A DNA stretch of 64,000 nt from Acetivibrio saccincola (GCF_002844395.1 NZ_CP025197.1:2108001-2172000); one strand, 5' to 3'. Shown: positions 53,610 to 63,270, counted from the first letter of the stretch. The notes: generated by a model from the sequence alone, not told the origin. Translations and numbers: made by a program.

Positions 53610-55757
53610 TTAGTTCATAAGCTTTGAGATATCCAATATAAGACTTATACTGCCATCACCTAAGAGGGTGCAGCCTGCAATGCCTTTTGCATTTTCAACA
53701 TATTTAGGGAGGGCTTTTACCACCACCTGCTGTTCCCCTAAAAGGGCATCTGCAAAAATACAATATGTCCTGTAATCATTTTCCACCATAACAACTATTC
53801 CATCTTTAATATCGGTTATTTCTGTATTTATTTTATAGTATTTGTGTAATCTCAAAACAGGGTAAGCTTCCCCTCTTACCATAATCATTTCGTTTCCTTT
53901 TTCATCTACTATGATTGCTTCATTTTTTACTTTAAAAGATTCTTTTATGGATATTGTAGGTATTGTATATCTGGATTCTCCTACTTTAACTGTTATTCCG
54001 TCAATGATTGCCAAAGTCAGAGGGAATTTAATGGATATGGTAGTTCCTTCACCTGGTTTACTGTCCACATAAGCAGTTCCGCCTACAGTTTCAATATTTT
54101 TCATTACAATGTCCATTCCAACGCCTCTGCCTGAAAACTCTGATATATTATCCTTAGTTGAAAAACCAGGTTTAAAAATAAATGAATATATTTCCTTATC
54201 TGTAAGCTCTTCTTCCGGCTTATCAATAAGACCGTTTTCCCTTGCTTTTGCAAGTATTTTTTCCCTGTCAAGACCTCTTCCGTCATCTTTTATAATTATC
54301 CACACATCCCCTCCTGCATTTTTCGCCTCTAAAACAAGCTTTCCAATGGGATCTTTACCTTTTTTCTTTCTTTCTTCTACTTCTTCTATACCGTGGTCAA
54401 TGGAGTTTCTTATAAGATGAATAAGGGGATCGGAAATTCTTTCAATGATATTTTTGTCAACTTCGGTTTCTTCCCCGACTATTTCTAATTCAACGGATTT
54501 GTTTAGCTTTTTGCTCATATCACGTACTATTCTGTTCATTTTATGGAATGTCCCTGCTAAAGGTACCATCCTTATTGACATCACCACATCTTGCAATTCA
54601 TTTGTTATTTTGTTAAGCTGTCTTGCCGCTTTGTAAAAATTATTTAAAGGAAGGCCCTTCAGTTCAGGATTTTGCGTCACCATGGCCACTGAAATAACCA
54701 GTTCCCCCACCAAATCCATAAGGGAATCAAGTTTTGTTATATTTACACTAATTACACTTTGTTTTCCTGAAGCTACACTTCTGCTGGCAGTACTTTTTCT
54801 ATCACTTTTTTCCTGTAGCTCCTTTTTATCTTTGTTGTCTTCTTTTTTTGACTCTTTCTTCTCTTCGCCTTCTAAATCATCTAAAATTATTTCATTTTTT
54901 TCTTTTGAGTTTTCTTCTTTTAAGTCTTTTTCTTCTAAACCTTCTTCTTTTATATTATCCATATTTTCAAACTCTTCTATAAAATCATCATTCTTAAGAT
55001 ATACCTCCAGCTTGTCTAAAAAAAGTGTATGGTTTAACCTGTCTCTTACTTCTTCTAAATTTAAATCCGTCCTGAACTCAATTTTAAAACCTTCTTTTTT
55101 GATTATCTCACTAGCCTCTTCATCTTCAATAACATTTTCAGGATAAAAATAAAGAACATCCCCGATTTCTTTTAAATCATGGATTACAGAAAATGCCCTT
55201 ATATTTTCCATTTCACAGCCGTCGGTAAATTTTAAATGAGCTTCATATCTGTAATTTCCGCCACTTTCGCAAGCTCCTTTAGAACTTATATAATACTGCT
55301 GTTTGGTTTTTGTTTCAATTTTTGAATCTTGTGCCTCTCCCTTTGGGTTTTCTGCTTTTAATGACTCAAGGAATTCATTTATTTTTTCTATAAGCTCATC
55401 TGCACTGTCTTCAGAGTCAAGCCCGTTTTGAATTTTGGAAACTTCATTTTTTATAAAATCCACACCGTCTAAAACCATATCGGTAATAGATGATGCATCT
55501 ACATTATCCGGTTTTTCCTCTCTAAGGTAGAAGAATAAATCTTCAATTGAATGGGCCAGAGATGAAATATTGTCATACATCATCATAGCTGCAGAACCTT
55601 TAACAGTATGCATGATTCTGAATATTTCATCTATAGTTGAGTTGAATCCGCTTTCTTTCTCACTGTTAATTAGTGTTTCTTCCAGTTCATCCATCAATTG
55701 GCTAGTTTCAAATACAAACATCTCCACCATAGGTTCATGATTATTATTGTCCACCAA
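53610..55757 (-). CDS. cheA: chemotaxis histidine kinase CheA
   Basis: About 715 residues. P1 Hpt domain with the phosphorylated His in RIMHTVKGSA (residue 50 with the chosen start), a P2-like region (about 150-265), a Lys/Glu-rich linker (about 270-345), dimerisation helices, an HATPase domain (GRGVGMD) and a CheW-like end. It phosphorylates CheY and CheB in response to receptors. AAAGGAG abuts an ATG at 55766; the TTG at 55757, 9 nt away, fits spacing better and I chose it. It is downstream of cheY, with four decayed repeats between. Confidence 0.94.
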   Translation of the reverse strand: MVDNNNHEPMVEMFVFETSQLMDELEETLINSEKESGFNSTIDEIFRIMHTVKGSAAMMMYDNISSLAHSIEDLFFYLREEKPDNVDASSITDMVLDGVDFIKNEVSKIQNGLDSEDSADELIEKINEFLESLKAENPKGEAQDSKIETKTKQQYYISSKGACESGGNYRYEAHLKFTDGCEMENIRAFSVIHDLKEIGDVLYFYPENVIEDEEASEIIKKEGFKIEFRTDLNLEEVRDRLNHTLFLDKLEVYLKNDDFIEEFENMDNIKEEGLEEKDLKEENSKEKNEIILDDLEGEEKKESKKEDNKDKKELQEKSDRKSTASRSVASGKQSVISVNITKLDSLMDLVGELVISVAMVTQNPELKGLPLNNFYKAARQLNKITNELQDVVMSIRMVPLAGTFHKMNRIVRDMSKKLNKSVELEIVGEETEVDKNIIERISDPLIHLIRNSIDHGIEEVEERKKKGKDPIGKLVLEAKNAGGDVWIIIKDDGRGLDREKILAKARENGLIDKPEEELTDKEIYSFIFKPGFSTKDNISEFSGRGVGMDIVMKNIETVGGTAYVDSKPGEGTTISIKFPLTLAIIDGITVKVGESRYTIPTISIKESFKVKNEAIIVDEKGNEMIMVRGEAYPVLRLHKYYKINTEITDIKDGIVVMVENDYRTYCIFADALLGEQQVVVKALPKYVENAKGIAGCTLLGDGSISLILDISKLMN

Positions 55758-55774
55758 TGTACACATCTCCTTTA

Positions 55775-55870
55775 AACAGAGTACTTTTCATTTTTTAAAC
55801 AGAGTACTTTTTTTTTAACAAAGTTCTTTTCATCTTTATATAAAGTGCTTTTCACTTTTTACTTTTCGCT
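55775..55870. repeat. four decayed copies of a ~23-nt repeat upstream of cheA
   Basis: On the minus strand the block GAAAAGTACTCTGTTTAAA occurs at the cheA site, and near copies lie just upstream (AAAGTACTCTGTTTAAA, GAAAAGAACTTTGTTAAAA, GAAAAGCACTTTATATAAA). The unit runs up to the cheA ribosome binding site. Confidence 0.65.
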
Positions 55871-55871
55871 A

Positions 55872-56225
55872 TTAAAGTCTTTTAATGGCTTCTATAACGG
55901 TTTCTTCTTTAAAGGGCTTAACAATAAAACCCTTTGCACCTGCTAAAACTGCTTCCCTGACAAAGCTCTCCTGTCCCATTGAAGAAATCATAATTATTTT
56001 AGCATCTTTGTCATATTCCTTTATTTTTTTCACAGCTTCTATTCCGTTGCATATCGGCATGGTGATATCCATGGTAACTATATCCGGGGATACTTCTTTA
56101 TATTTGTCAAAAGCAACATTTCCATTCTCTGCTTCTGCAACAATTTTATAACCATTCTTTTCAAGCATTAACCTCAAAGATGTTCTCATAAAAGCTGCAT
56201 CGTCAGCGATAAGTACTCTCTTCAT
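55872..56225 (-). CDS. cheY: chemotaxis response regulator CheY
   Basis: 117 residues from the ATG with GGAG 10 nt upstream; a GTG three codons earlier sits on the site. Single receiver domain: acidic DDAA pocket, phospho-Asp in IVTMDITMP, Thr/Ser switch in MISSMGQ and Lys in IVKPFKEE. First gene of the operon, and the canonical CheY by position next to CheA. Confidence 0.92.
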   Translation of the reverse strand: MKRVLIADDAAFMRTSLRLMLEKNGYKIVAEAENGNVAFDKYKEVSPDIVTMDITMPICNGIEAVKKIKEYDKDAKIIMISSMGQESFVREAVLAGAKGFIVKPFKEETVIEAIKRL

Positions 56226-56234
56226 AGTTTTCAC

Positions 56235-56560
56235 ACTCCATTACGTTATTTCTGATATTATTAAATTGCATTAATGAAACCAAAACTTTCCCCATAGAAA
56301 CCAAAAGAAATTATGTTATGACTTGAAAGTTAGAAAAACTTTTCATATTTAGAAATAATTTTCATATTTTAGACGGTATTTTAAAAACCACATAATTATT
56401 ATTACATTTTTTTTAATTTAAATCAAGTACTAAATTTAATAAAAATCAAGTGCTAAAATAAATAGGCTAAAAATCAAAAATTAAGTTAAGTGTCAGATAA
56501 TGAATTAAGGGTTAATAATAAATTTAAGGGCTAATAATTAAGTTAAGTTTTAAAATAAAA
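56235..56560. repeat. intergenic region with short decayed tandem duplications, cheY to spo0A
   Basis: Low-complexity AT-rich region holding repeated blocks such as TCTAAATATGAAAA, TTTTGGTTTC (minus strand), AAATCAAGTACTAAA and AAATCAAGTGCTAAA (plus strand), and TTAAGGGTTAATAAT-like units. It must contain the cheY promoter, but I could not pick a convincing sigma-A or sigma-D element. Confidence 0.5.
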
Positions 56561-56569
56561 ATAATTATA

Positions 56570-56612
56570 CAAAATAAAATCTGCCTTTCTAAATTTTAAT
56601 AAGAAAGACAGA
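56570..56612 (-). terminator. terminator of spo0A
   Basis: Stem TCTGTCTTTC with GAAAGGCAGA (one G-T wobble), 13-nt loop, then a T-rich tail leftward. About 60 nt after the spo0A stop. Confidence 0.75.
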
Positions 56613-56672
56613 CTACTTAATCTTAATGTTAACTTAATGTTATTAATGATAACTTTATTTTAAATTTATATT

Positions 56673-57476
56673 TTAATTGGCTACTTTCATCTCAAGTCTC
56701 AGCTTATCCGCCACCATTGCTATAAACTCAGAATTGGTGGGCTTACCCTTTCCAATATTAATTGTATATCCAAAAAGAGAATCTATTGTATCTATCTGCC
56801 CTCTGCTCCATGCAACTTCAATAGCATGCCTTATAGCCCTTTCCACCCTGCTGGGGGTGGTATTATATTCTTTTGCTATTGCCGGGTACAGCTGCTTTGT
56901 AATGGAATTAATAATTTCAAGGTCTTCTACCACCATCATTATGGCATCTCTTAAATACTGATACCCTTTTATATGTGCAGGCACCCCTATCTCATGCATA
57001 ATATTTGTAACTTCTGCCTCGATATTTACCGGCTTTGGAGTATTATAGGATAGATCCTGACCATGATAATCGGATCTTATAACATTTGATTGGTTAACAT
57101 TTTTAAGCTGCCTTATCCTGGATACCAAAACCTCCATATCAAAAGGCTTCACAACATAGTATTCTGCACCTAAGGCTAGAGCTCTCTGGGTAATTTTATC
57201 CTGCCCTACAGCTGATAAGACTATAAATAAAGGTCTTTTACTTATATCCATGGAATTAACTTTTTCCAATACACCCAATCCGTCTAAATGAGGCATAATG
57301 ATGTCTAAAATTGCAATATCTGGCAATTTCGACTTTATAATTTCACATGCTTCTATTCCGTCCCTGGCAATACCTACCACCTCAATATCAGCCTGATTGC
57401 TAAGGTATTCATTTAAAATATCTCCAAATTCCCTATTATCATCAGCAATTACAACTTGTATTTTCTTCTGTGGCAA
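56673..57476 (-). CDS. spo0A: sporulation master regulator Spo0A
   Basis: 267 residues from a TTG with GGGGGAG upstream. Receiver domain with Asp58 in [12 protein letters not shown], then a linker, then the Spo0A C-terminal DNA-binding domain with [22 protein letters not shown] as the diagnostic helix. Phosphorylated Spo0A turns on early sporulation genes by binding TGTCGAA boxes. It follows spoIVB in the same direction, the order found in nearly all spore-forming Firmicutes. Confidence 0.97.
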   Translation of the reverse strand: MPQKKIQVVIADDNREFGDILNEYLSNQADIEVVGIARDGIEACEIIKSKLPDIAILDIIMPHLDGLGVLEKVNSMDISKRPLFIVLSAVGQDKITQRALALGAEYYVVKPFDMEVLVSRIRQLKNVNQSNVIRSDYHGQDLSYNTPKPVNIEAEVTNIMHEIGVPAHIKGYQYLRDAIMMVVEDLEIINSITKQLYPAIAKEYNTTPSRVERAIRHAIEVAWSRGQIDTIDSLFGYTINIGKGKPTNSEFIAMVADKLRLEMKVAN

Positions 57477-57800
57477 TTTGACTCCCCCTTTGTCTTTAGT
57501 TAGAAATATTGACTTTTGATTTTAAACTATTCCTTAAAATTGTTACAAGTATTTACAATATTATTATATTGAGTATTCGACAAAAATTCAAGGCTTTATT
57601 TGCCAAGATTTTTTTTATACTCAAATACTCCAATATATTACTTTTTGTATTTTTTACTTATCCTTATAATATCGCATTTTAATATACTTTCAGGTTACAG
57701 GGGTACAGATTAAATAAAATATATTAATTTATTTATTTCAGGAAATACCCGTTTTATATGGGAAATATATTTTTTAATGTCAGTTTTCAATATTATTTTA
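57477..57800. other. intergenic region between spoIVB and spo0A
   Basis: 324 nt holding the spo0A promoter described at 57563-57591. The remainder (57600-57800) is AT-rich with no gene seen. Confidence 0.5.
57563..57591 (-). promoter_or_regulatory. spo0A promoter with internal 0A box
   Basis: Leftward: -35 TTGAAT (57591-57586), a 17-nt spacer, -10 TATAAT (57568-57563). A TGTCGAA 0A box (57582-57576) lies inside the spacer. By analogy with the vegetative promoter of Bacillus spo0A, phosphorylated Spo0A should block RNA polymerase here. I did not find a clear sigma-H promoter. Confidence 0.75.
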
Positions 57801-59129
57801 TCAGCTTGCTTTTTTCATATTTGTATTAACATTTGTATTAAGTGTATCTATATTTTTTATCATATTTTCAATAAAGATGCCATATCCCTTTGTAGGGTCA
57901 TTTATCAGCACATGGGTCACAGCACCTATAAGTTTTCCGTTTTGAAGTATAGGGCTTCCGGACATTCCCTGGACAATCCCTCCGGTGGCTTCTAATAATC
58001 TTTTGTCTGTAACTTTAATCATCATTCCCTTTGAGCCGCTTGCATTTCTTTCAGATATTTTTTGAATTTCTATATCAAACTCTTCTACAGATTTTCCATC
58101 TATATTTGACATAATGGAAGCTGCCCCTAATTTTATTTCATTTTTAAGCCCTATAGAATATAATTTATCAGGAAATTCATTTTTTGCATTCTCATTTAAA
58201 ATACCATAAATACCTTGGTCGCAGTTTTTACTTATAACCCCCAGTTTTTCTTTGTCTTCTATTAATATACCTTTTAATTCCCCAGGCTCCCCCTGTTTTC
58301 CCTTTTTTACCGCCAAGATACTTGATTCTACTATTTCTCCGTCATCTAAAGGCATCAGTATACCTGTATCCACATCAGTAATGCCATGACCAAGGGCTCC
58401 AAATTTTTTTGTTTCAGGGTCGTAAAAGGTTAATGTACCAATTCCTGCAGTACTGTCCCTAAGCCACATACCCAATTGATATTTTTTTGTTTCTAAGGAT
58501 ATGGCAGGTTCTATTATTGCATTGTGATAACTGTTTCCCCTTTTATACATTACATGAATGCTTTTTCCGTCAAAATTATCTAAATACTTAATTAATTGGC
58601 TTATACTTTCAACTGGTTTTTTATTTATTTCAACAATTAAATCCCCCGGCTTAATTCCTGCCTCTTTAGCAGGAGCAAGAATTTTGCCGTCTATAGTTTC
58701 AAATTCTGACAACGCAACCACCAGAAAGCCTTCCATATTTATTTTTACCCCAATTGTATTTCCACAGGGAACAACTTCCCTGTCTGGTATCACATCCACC
58801 TGCATCGTCTTTAATGGTATAAAACCAAATAATTCCATATTTAAATTTACTCTCCCCATTTTTTGGGGTTTGAACATTACAGGGGTGGAAAATTTAAAAT
58901 TGACGCTATTAAGGCTGACATCTCTACTTTCAAGCATCAGTACATCTTCTGTATCTGGCTTAATATTCAAAAAGGGACTTTTAAAATCATAAGTATATTC
59001 CCTGTTTTCAAATAGAGTTATCTGACTAGGGAGGGAAAAAATAGTTTTAATATATATTAAAGTCAAAACTACAAAACAAGTTAACAAAAAGAAAATAAAT
59101 TTATTTTTTCCTGATTTGGCATAGCTCAT
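57801..59129 (-). CDS. spoIVB: SpoIVB signalling peptidase (S55)
   Basis: 442 residues. N-terminal membrane helix (about 12-32), a PDZ domain (about 110-200, EAGIKPGDLIVEINKK) and the S55 peptidase domain with His in GALGHGITDVD and the nucleophile Ser in GIVQGMSGSPIL. Secreted by the forespore into the intermembrane space, it cleaves SpoIVFA to activate pro-sigma-K processing. Its place upstream of spo0A is conserved. The C-terminus carries a short NTNVNTN duplication. Confidence 0.95.
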   Translation of the reverse strand: MSYAKSGKNKFIFFLLTCFVVLTLIYIKTIFSLPSQITLFENREYTYDFKSPFLNIKPDTEDVLMLESRDVSLNSVNFKFSTPVMFKPQKMGRVNLNMELFGFIPLKTMQVDVIPDREVVPCGNTIGVKINMEGFLVVALSEFETIDGKILAPAKEAGIKPGDLIVEINKKPVESISQLIKYLDNFDGKSIHVMYKRGNSYHNAIIEPAISLETKKYQLGMWLRDSTAGIGTLTFYDPETKKFGALGHGITDVDTGILMPLDDGEIVESSILAVKKGKQGEPGELKGILIEDKEKLGVISKNCDQGIYGILNENAKNEFPDKLYSIGLKNEIKLGAASIMSNIDGKSVEEFDIEIQKISERNASGSKGMMIKVTDKRLLEATGGIVQGMSGSPILQNGKLIGAVTHVLINDPTKGYGIFIENMIKNIDTLNTNVNTNMKKAS

Positions 59130-59503
59130 TTCATCACTCTCCTACTGCATTTCACTTTTCATTGTTTCTAAGTTAACCTTTTATAATCTTATTTATTCAG
59201 CCAATAACTTCTTTACATCTTAGTTTTTTTAGTTTTTCGCCATTGATGTGTTTTTGTGAATTTTTTGGAGCTATGTATGTGTTTTTTATAAGATTTAGGT
59301 TTAGTTTTTTAAAACAAAAAAAGCCAGCAGGCTACTACTTTTAGTAGTATAACCACTGACTTTATAAATTAATTTATTTGTTTATTTGTTAATTTGTTTA
59401 TTAATTTGTCTATTAATTGTTATTATCAGCTGGCATCAACTTGGTTTTTGTGTACCTAGTTTAATTTTTGCAAATTAAAATTTACAGTGCGGTGCTTTTT
59501 TAC
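59130..59503. other. intergenic region with low-complexity T/A-rich repeats
   Basis: Between the dockerin fragment and spoIVB. A small hairpin (CTACTA, 4-nt loop, TAGTAG) lies near 59330-59350, and TTATTTGTTTATTTGTTAATTTG-type repeats near 59370-59425. No gene seen. Confidence 0.4.
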
Positions 59504-60697
59504 TTACATGTTTTCTACCGGAAATTTGTCTATTATGACTAAGATATATCTTTTTAGCAATGTATAATCTATAGTATCAATAATCCCATCCCCGTTTAAA
59601 TCAGCGGCTATTTCGCCGTTCTCAGAAGGAAACTCATTAATAATTCCAAGCACAAACCTTCCTAATAAAGCCAAATCCACAGTGTCAATTTCCCCGTCTC
59701 CGTTTAAATCACCGTATAAAGGCACTTCAGCTTCTTCTTTTACTGTAATGGTTACTTTGTCTGATGAATTTACCAGTTCGTCACTAACTATAAGTGTTAT
59801 CTCCCATGTGCCAACCGGCAGGGTTACTTTTGGGGAAATTCCTTCTACTTCCCCAAATATACCGTACCACTTGTACCTTACTATGCTCCTTCCGTCATAT
59901 GGGGTATTTGGTGCTGCAAATTTTTTAAGTTCAGAATCAGGGTCAAAGGACAAGGAAGCATCCAGTAAAACTTCCGCCCCCTCAGGTGAAGTGGCTTTAA
60001 CTACCCTGTCTTTCCCTGCATCAGCCACAGGCGGCCTGTTTGGAATTCCAACTGCAAAATAGCAAAAGTGGTCAACTTCTCCTTCAATATAGCCTGTGTT
60101 TGTACCTGTAGGAGTAAAAGTACCAATCGTTATGTCTTTTACATCACCGTCTTTTATTTGATACAGCCTTAAATCCTCTTCAAAATCTTCAAAGCCGGAT
60201 ATGTCAAAATATATTTTTATTTTAGCACTGCCCTCAAACTGTGCTGTAGTGGTGATGTCATAGTATATTGGAATTAAGTTCACGTTAATGCTTGTCCCGC
60301 CGGGCAATTTGTCATGTATGCTCATTTTTGTTTCCCCTGCCTGGGTAACATTTTCAAATGTTACTGATGAGTTTTCTTCAAATTTCACTTCAACATTTTC
60401 ACCCGGGAGTGTGTTTGCAATTCCTTGTACAGTAATTGAAACGGTTTCACTTGCAGTATAATCCCCGGATTTAGCTTTAAATGTAACTGTATGTACTCCT
60501 GCCTGTGAAGAATTAGGAATCCATCTAAAGGTATTTGTAGTAGTGTCAAACTCCGCACCCTCCGGCAGGTTATATGCAAAGTACTCTATGTCTGTACCTT
60601 CTTCGGTAAAGGCTACTACTGTAAATTCTATAAGTTGTCCTGCTTCAACCTTTTTGTCGCCAATAGGTTCAATTCTTAAAGGTGTATTTACCTCCAC
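59504..60697 (-). pseudogene. 5'-truncated dockerin protein (Ig-like, PKD-like, dockerin)
   Basis: 397 residues remain from a GTG with no ribosome binding site, and an in-frame TAG lies only three codons upstream. The frame opens at the first strand of an Ig/cadherin-like repeat (about 1-92), then a second beta domain (about 93-222), a PKD-like domain (about 224-322) and a type I dockerin (326-397; calcium loops D330-D341 and D366-D377). There is no signal peptide, which a dockerin protein needs, so the 5' part is missing. An insertion-sequence remnant lies just upstream (60750-61290). The reading frame itself is intact over its length, so the loss may be recent. I cannot say what catalytic part was lost. 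Confidence 0.7.
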
Positions 60698-60751
60698 TTT
60701 TTCTTTCTATTTTTTACTATTTTTTAATATTTTATTCTAAAATTGGTACTA

Positions 60752-61290
60752 TGTCAATAAAGACAATGAAAGTGGATAGCGTCAATTTATTGTAGGAAAA
60801 GAAAAGTATTTTTTTGTGCCATAACTATGTCATATACCTTACCGCCATTCTTCTTGTATATTATCAGCTTTGACATCTTTTCTACACCTTTTCTCGACCA
60901 GCCTTTAGGTCTTGAACTTAAACGGGATGAAAATACATGACTCACATGACCTTCAGCTTTACATGAAAATATATTTACCCAGGCTGCAATTGAAGCTATT
61001 TATTCTGCATCAAAAGGCGTACCCCGCCTTGTTAACAGCCTTGCAACCTCAAGCCTTATGTATGCTTGTTCAATAAAGCAAAAGCATATAGATGAAGAAA
61101 TTGTATACCAAGGACAAAAAGATTTTGATATCTAAAATACTTTTATCTTTAACCGGCAGCCTTAGTACAACGGTTATCAACCGTTTAAGTAATAAATGTT
61201 GTGAACTTATTGAATTTATACTTAAAAGTTTTCTATTATCAATATTTTGATTAAAATTTTTAAGAGCAGTTAATCTGCTCATTTTTATTA
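60752..61290. mobile_element. remnant of a two-gene insertion sequence
   Basis: This block separates the truncated dockerin gene from the large gene at the right edge. It holds a decayed transposition-helper ATPase (60869-61135) and a GTCAATAAAG...GTGGATAGCGTCAATTT-like segment near 60753-60793 that resembles an element end. The partner DDE transposase was not found. Boundaries are approximate. Confidence 0.55.
60869..61135 (+). pseudogene. ExeA-like AAA ATPase of an insertion sequence, C-terminal remnant
   Basis: One frame from 60869 to TAA 61133-61135 reads FDIFSTPFLDQPL, then two TGA stops, then HENIFTQAAIEAIYSASKG, PRLVNSLATSSLMYACSIK and IDEEIVYQGQKDFDI. The last part is a close match to the pattern of ExeA/TniB-like ATPases that accompany DDE transposases (FTxxAIExIYxxSxGxPRxIN, IDEEIV). 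The N-terminal Walker motifs are gone. Confidence 0.75.
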
Positions 61291-61425
61291 TACAAATTTG
61301 AAAGTGTTATGTAATACTTATTTTTCCAAATTTTATTTTGAATCCTACTGGAATTTGAAAATTTGATTATCGCGTTCCTATTTTAATTTGAAAATATTCA
61401 CTAATTTGTGGTAAAATTAACCTAA

Positions 61426-63270
61426 TTAGTCATCATACATAGAGCCTTTTACCGTAATATACATTTCATCAAGCATTACCCCGCTTAATGTACCCAATGA
61501 GCTATATGCATGGCTGCTGCTTCCTAAATCAATATTGTCCATCCACACTCTTATGTAATACTCACCATCCGGCATATGTGCATGTGTAAAAGTGTTTATA
61601 TTGTCCTTGTTTATAATAATGTCCACCTCTGTCGTTTCTGTTATTTTGTACATTTTTTGTCCCGGTTTTACATACTCTCTGTATTTGTAATTATCCCTGC
61701 TGCTTAAAGTATTTGACTCTTCATATCCTTCCATCACCATTTTCCAATATTCATGTGTATTTCCTCCGCTTATATGTTCATGGTAAATTTCTTCAACTTT
61801 TTTTGTATAACGTGACTCATCGCTATTTCTGTCTAACACCGTCACAAGTTCTATCCCGTTTATACCTATGTTATCCCGTGCCGTCAGCCTGCCCGGTCGT
61901 GTACTGAAAGTACTTCCCCTTTCAGGCAGCAGTTCTCCTTTTATATTTACAGCTTCCCTGTAGTCATTTATGTACATAAGGTCTGTTTCGTAGTTAAATG
62001 AATTTATAACGGCGTTTACAATATCTTTGTGTTCCTGTGTATCATAAGGCACAGGCTTGTATGTTACCGTCTCCACTTTAAAAGAATATTTTCCGGCAGG
62101 GTTAAAGTAGTATCCTGACTTTATAGGATAGTCAAATCTTTGTAGATCTATATCCGTTGGAAATACAGCTTTGTCATACAGGTCTTTTCTGTTTATACCT
62201 TGCCTTGCTGCTTCCCTTGCCTGCATATATTCAATTTCCATAGGACTATTTATTTTTATTTGTATATCTCCACTGTTTTGCTGCTTAAAAGTTCTTTGAT
62301 ATCTTCCGTCAACAGGTGTCCAGCCGTATTCTTTTCCATTGGAGTCTAAACGGCACATCCACCTGATTACATTAAAATTATACGGCTCACTTTCCCAATA
62401 CATTTTTTTGTTAAGAGAATCTACCCTGTTGTTTTCTATTTCATTTCTAAAGCTTTTTGACGGAATGTTTTTCATTCCATTGTATACATAAACATTAAAC
62501 GTTAAATCTTTTGTTACTTCGTTAAACGGTGCAGTTCTAAGTACTTTATGAGGGCATAATTCACAATCTTCAAAACCGCACTCATAAACATCCCATCCTT
62601 GTATATAGCCTTCAGAGAAAAGCCGGCCATTTTTAACCACCGGGGTTGAAGGATTTATGTCAAGCCATTTCCTACCTTCAGGGTCATCTCCAAAATCCCT
62701 TCTTTCAATGGTGAAATTTACAATAGGATTTCTTTCAACTCTGCTTCTTCTCACTTCATTGACAGGAGGATTATTTTGTTCAGAATACTTTCTAAACAAC
62801 CCGTCTCTTGGATCTCTTATTATTTTAAACTCTCCCGTTATATTTCCGCTCCAGCTTCCTCTGGCAGACCCTAAATCAGCCACGGAAGGTCTTTTTGAAA
62901 GATTAAAACTAAAGTCTCTTGAGAGTACATTGTAAGGAATGTCATATTCATCATATTCAAAAATACTCTCAACATACTTTATTTCTGCTTCAAATACATT
63001 GTTTCCTAAATATTTTTCTTCAGGGCTTGTACCGTCTTCATTTATAACAAAACGCACTAAAACATCATCTTCAGGCATGCTAAAACTTGCATACATCAAT
63101 CTTTCATTTTCACCGGGAATGGTGATTTCTCCCTTTTCTTTTGTTGCATGTCCTAAATATTCTACAGGTATTTTAGAGCCATCACTTTTCTTTATAATTT
63201 CCCATTCATAGTCTGTCGTCTCATCCTCGGTGAATGTGGATTTTATATTTATTCCGACTAAAACTTTTTT
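61426..63270 (-). CDS. large secreted-type protein, C-terminal part (-1 frame)
   Basis: From 63270 this frame runs to a TAA at 61426-61428, about 614 codons. Its first 57 codons (AAA AAA then VLVGINIKSTFTEDETTDYE..) precede the first methionine at 63099. It continues the protein encoded at 63258-64000 after a -1 shift. The chain is beta-rich, with one Cys-rich patch (YECGFEDCELCPHK near residue 180 of the 557-residue part) and many Tyr/Asn/Asp. The end repeats strands that look like an Ig-type domain (GEYYIRVWMDNIDLG). I do not recognise the family with confidence. Either the gene is broken by a single base change or expressed by programmed frameshifting. Confidence 0.8.
   Translation of the reverse strand, partial: KKVLVGINIKSTFTEDETTDYEWEIIKKSDGSKIPVEYLGHATKEKGEITIPGENERLMYASFSMPEDDVLVRFVINEDGTSPEEKYLGNNVFEAEIKYVESIFEYDEYDIPYNVLSRDFSFNLSKRPSVADLGSARGSWSGNITGEFKIIRDPRDGLFRKYSEQNNPPVNEVRRSRVERNPIVNFTIERRDFGDDPEGRKWLDINPSTPVVKNGRLFSEGYIQGWDVYECGFEDCELCPHKVLRTAPFNEVTKDLTFNVYVYNGMKNIPSKSFRNEIENNRVDSLNKKMYWESEPYNFNVIRWMCRLDSNGKEYGWTPVDGRYQRTFKQQNSGDIQIKINSPMEIEYMQAREAARQGINRKDLYDKAVFPTDIDLQRFDYPIKSGYYFNPAGKYSFKVETVTYKPVPYDTQEHKDIVNAVINSFNYETDLMYINDYREAVNIKGELLPERGSTFSTRPGRLTARDNIGINGIELVTVLDRNSDESRYTKKVEEIYHEHISGGNTHEYWKMVMEGYEESNTLSSRDNYKYREYVKPGQKMYKITETTEVDIIINKDNINTFTHAHMPDGEYYIRVWMDNIDLGSSSHAYSSLGTLSGVMLDEMYITVKGSMYDD
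63258..63270 (-). other. slippery heptamer A AAA AAG at a -1 frameshift junction
   Basis: In the incoming frame the codons read AGA AAA AAG TTT TAG, so A AAA AAG (63270-63264) sits in the exact phase needed for dnaX-type -1 slippage, and the TAG follows two codons later. GGAG lies 7 nt upstream of the heptamer, as an internal stimulator might. Only a weak TCGG/CCGA stem is seen downstream. A one-base loss in a run of seven A would give the same picture. Confidence 0.7.

Noticed and set aside
54682-55146. 154-residue serine/phenylalanine-rich plus-strand frame opposite cheA
   Set aside because: It is the antisense of the Lys/Glu-rich CheA linker; composition explains it.
61070-61282. 70-residue minus-strand frame inside the IS remnant
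   Set aside because: It is antisense to the ATPase remnant, which matches a known family, and has no family features.
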